This document shows positions 62,909 through 64,000 of a stretch of 64,000 bases of DNA, piece after piece. Every line of letters starts with the position of its first letter. The stretch's first letter is position 1. Origin of the DNA: JAWXBK01 sp040878185 (lineage in GTDB: Bacteria > Pseudomonadota > Alphaproteobacteria > Dongiales > Dongiaceae). The translations under genes and the position numbers were made by a program. Where the stretch lies: assembly GCA_040878185.1 (NCBI GenBank), contig JBBDMS010000052.1, forward strand, positions 1-64,000, in the 5' to 3' direction. The notes under the pieces are model-generated. The model saw only the letters and a list, made by a program, of their open reading frames with translations. It was not told the origin of the DNA and made no database searches.

Positions 62909-62966
62909 AGCGCCGGGCGCGGCCATGGACCTAACTGGGGGCCCGCTTGGCGTTTCTGCCGATGTT

Positions 62967-63043
62967 CGGAGCGTAGCGCAGTCTGGTAGCGCACCACACT
63001 GGGGGTGTGGGGGTCGTGGGTTCAAATCCCGCCGCTCCGACCA
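62967..63043 (+). tRNA. tRNA-Pro (anticodon GGG)
   Basis: 77 bases including encoded CCA. Acceptor stem CGGAGCG/CGCTCCG, D-arm GCGC...GCGC, anticodon stem CCACA/TGTGG (62994 onward) with loop CTGGGGG giving anticodon GGG at 63001-63003, and T-arm around GGTTCAAATCC. A complete cloverleaf can be drawn by eye. Confidence 0.96.
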
Positions 63044-63127
63044 TTTTCCGCACAAGGCCGGATGTGGATTCTGTCGCGGTCGCGATCGAAGCGGTTACTG
63101 TCTCTGCCGGTGAACGGGGAGCCATCG

Positions 63128-64000
63128 ATGGGCTGGACGACGCTGCCCGGCTGGACCTATGCCAGTGACGAGTTTTTCGCGCTCGAGCGTGACGCGATCT
63201 TCATGGCGACCTGGCAGATCGTCGGCCATGTCTCCGATATTCCGGCACCCGGCGACTATCTGCGCTTCGATCTTCTGGACCAGAGCGCGATCGTGGTGCG
63301 CGACGAGGCCGGTCGGATCGGCGCCTTTCACAATGTCTGCCGCCATCGCGCCTTTCGCCTGCTGGACGATGCGCGGGGCCATACCCCGCAGGCGATACGC
63401 TGCCGCTATCACGGCTTCACCTACGATCTCGACGGATCGCTTCGAACCGTGCCCGGTGAGGATGCGTTCGACGGGATCGACAAACGCTGCTTCGGCCTGA
63501 AGTCGGTCGATCTCGAAATCTGGCACGGTTTCATCTTCATCCGCTTCGGCGGCAGCGGCCCTTCGGTGGCGGCGCAATTCGCTTCGGTCGAGCCACAATT
63601 GGCGCCCTATCGGCTCGACGATCTGGTGCCCTATGGCGGCGCCGGCGTCACGCCGATCGCGGCCGACTGGAAAGTGGCGATCGACAATAATATCGAGGGC
63701 TATCACATCCCCGTCGCGCATCCGGGGCTGCAGCGGTTGTACGGCCATGCCTATCGTTTCGAGGTGCATCCGCTCGGTGTCAGCCACGCGGGCGGCGCGC
63801 TGCGCGAAGTACCGGCATCGCCGTGGAGCGAGCGTCATTATCTGCGGCTGTTGCCACCGGTCGATGCACTGCCCGAAGAGCGGCGCCGGTTCTGGGGTTA
63901 TTACAGCATGTTCCCGAACGTCGCCTTCGACGTCTATCCGGACATGATCGACTTCTTCCAGATCCTGCCCGTAGCGCCCGGCCGCAGCATGAGCCGCTGG
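63128..64000 (+). CDS. Rieske non-heme iron oxygenase, alpha subunit (3' partial)
   Basis: 291 codons visible; the frame runs off the window. The Rieske centre is complete: C71-R-H73 (CRHRAF) and C92-R-Y-H95 (CRYHGFTYDLDG). The catalytic iron site shows DNNIEGYH(193)IPVAH(198); the third ligand Asp would be beyond the window. Such enzymes hydroxylate aromatic or methylammonium-type substrates with a separate reductase. Substrate unknown. ATG at 63128, preceded by GGGGAG. It follows tRNA-Pro; genes beyond 64000 are needed to judge the pathway. Confidence 0.92.
   Translation, partial: MGWTTLPGWTYASDEFFALERDAIFMATWQIVGHVSDIPAPGDYLRFDLLDQSAIVVRDEAGRIGAFHNVCRHRAFRLLDDARGHTPQAIRCRYHGFTYDLDGSLRTVPGEDAFDGIDKRCFGLKSVDLEIWHGFIFIRFGGSGPSVAAQFASVEPQLAPYRLDDLVPYGGAGVTPIAADWKVAIDNNIEGYHIPVAHPGLQRLYGHAYRFEVHPLGVSHAGGALREVPASPWSERHYLRLLPPVDALPEERRRFWGYYSMFPNVAFDVYPDMIDFFQILPVAPGRSMSRW

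Overview
This window is chromosome from an alphaproteobacterium, probably Rhodospirillales/Rhizobiales-like. The evidence is high GC with strong G/C third-position preference, and several gene orders typical of that class: rsh-(insert)-pdxJ-acpS-lepB-rnc-era-recO, glyA-nrdR-ribD-ribE-ribBX-ribH-nusB-(insert)-thiL, yceD-rpmF-plsX-fabH-ihfA-merR, and M23 peptidase-bactofilin. Two runs of ten N (12058-12067, 19856-19865) show it is a draft assembly, perhaps a metagenome bin. The genus cannot be told from the sequence.

Layout. 1-10.8 kb: the end of cysNC (sulfate activation), a cell-shape pair (M23 peptidase and bactofilin), a minus-strand operon (lytic transglycosylase, type II haloacid dehalogenase, threonine dehydratase), dapA, smpB, a family 5 uracil-DNA glycosylase and a NYN-domain protein. 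10.9-19.7 kb: folK, rpoZ, rsh and the pdxJ-to-recO core operon, interrupted after rsh by one AT-rich gene of foreign look. 19.7-24 kb is accessory: a GIY-YIG nuclease gene framed by arms of a dispersed inverted repeat, a DadA-like oxidoreductase, and a higBA-like toxin-antitoxin locus whose antitoxin is fused in frame to a large SIR2 domain. 24-27.7 kb: parC, a hypothetical protein, and 860 bp of non-coding DNA rich in repeats and hairpins.

27.7-43.6 kb looks like amine and amino-acid catabolism and uptake: two class III aminotransferases, two divergent glutamine-synthetase-like ligases (resembling gamma-glutamyl-polyamine ligases), a HAD hydrolase, glutaryl-CoA dehydrogenase, and a branched-chain-type ABC transporter with two LivH-type permeases, LivM, LivG, LivF, a small membrane protein and LivK, closed by a strong terminator. 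43.8-52.7 kb: rpiB, glyA, nrdR, the riboflavin operon (with a degenerate cyclohydrolase II domain), nusB, an FAD oxidoreductase, a HAD protein and thiL. 52.7-64 kb: methyltransferase, cupin, MFS transporter, K+-independent proton pyrophosphatase, bamE, a cytochrome bc1 chaperone, the yceD-rpmF-plsX-fabH-ihfA-merR fatty-acid operon, tRNA-Pro(GGG) and a Rieske oxygenase cut by the window end.

The most notable candidate for an undescribed system is at 21.6-23.9 kb: HigB toxin followed by a HigA-SIR2 fusion. The HigA part has host-like high GC. The SIR2 part is much AT-richer and keeps the NAD-binding and catalytic motifs seen in SIR2 NADase effectors of phage defence. Second are the repeat-framed GIY-YIG gene with two short copies of the same inverted repeat elsewhere in the window, and the AT-rich possible UDG-fold gene inserted 1 bp after rsh.
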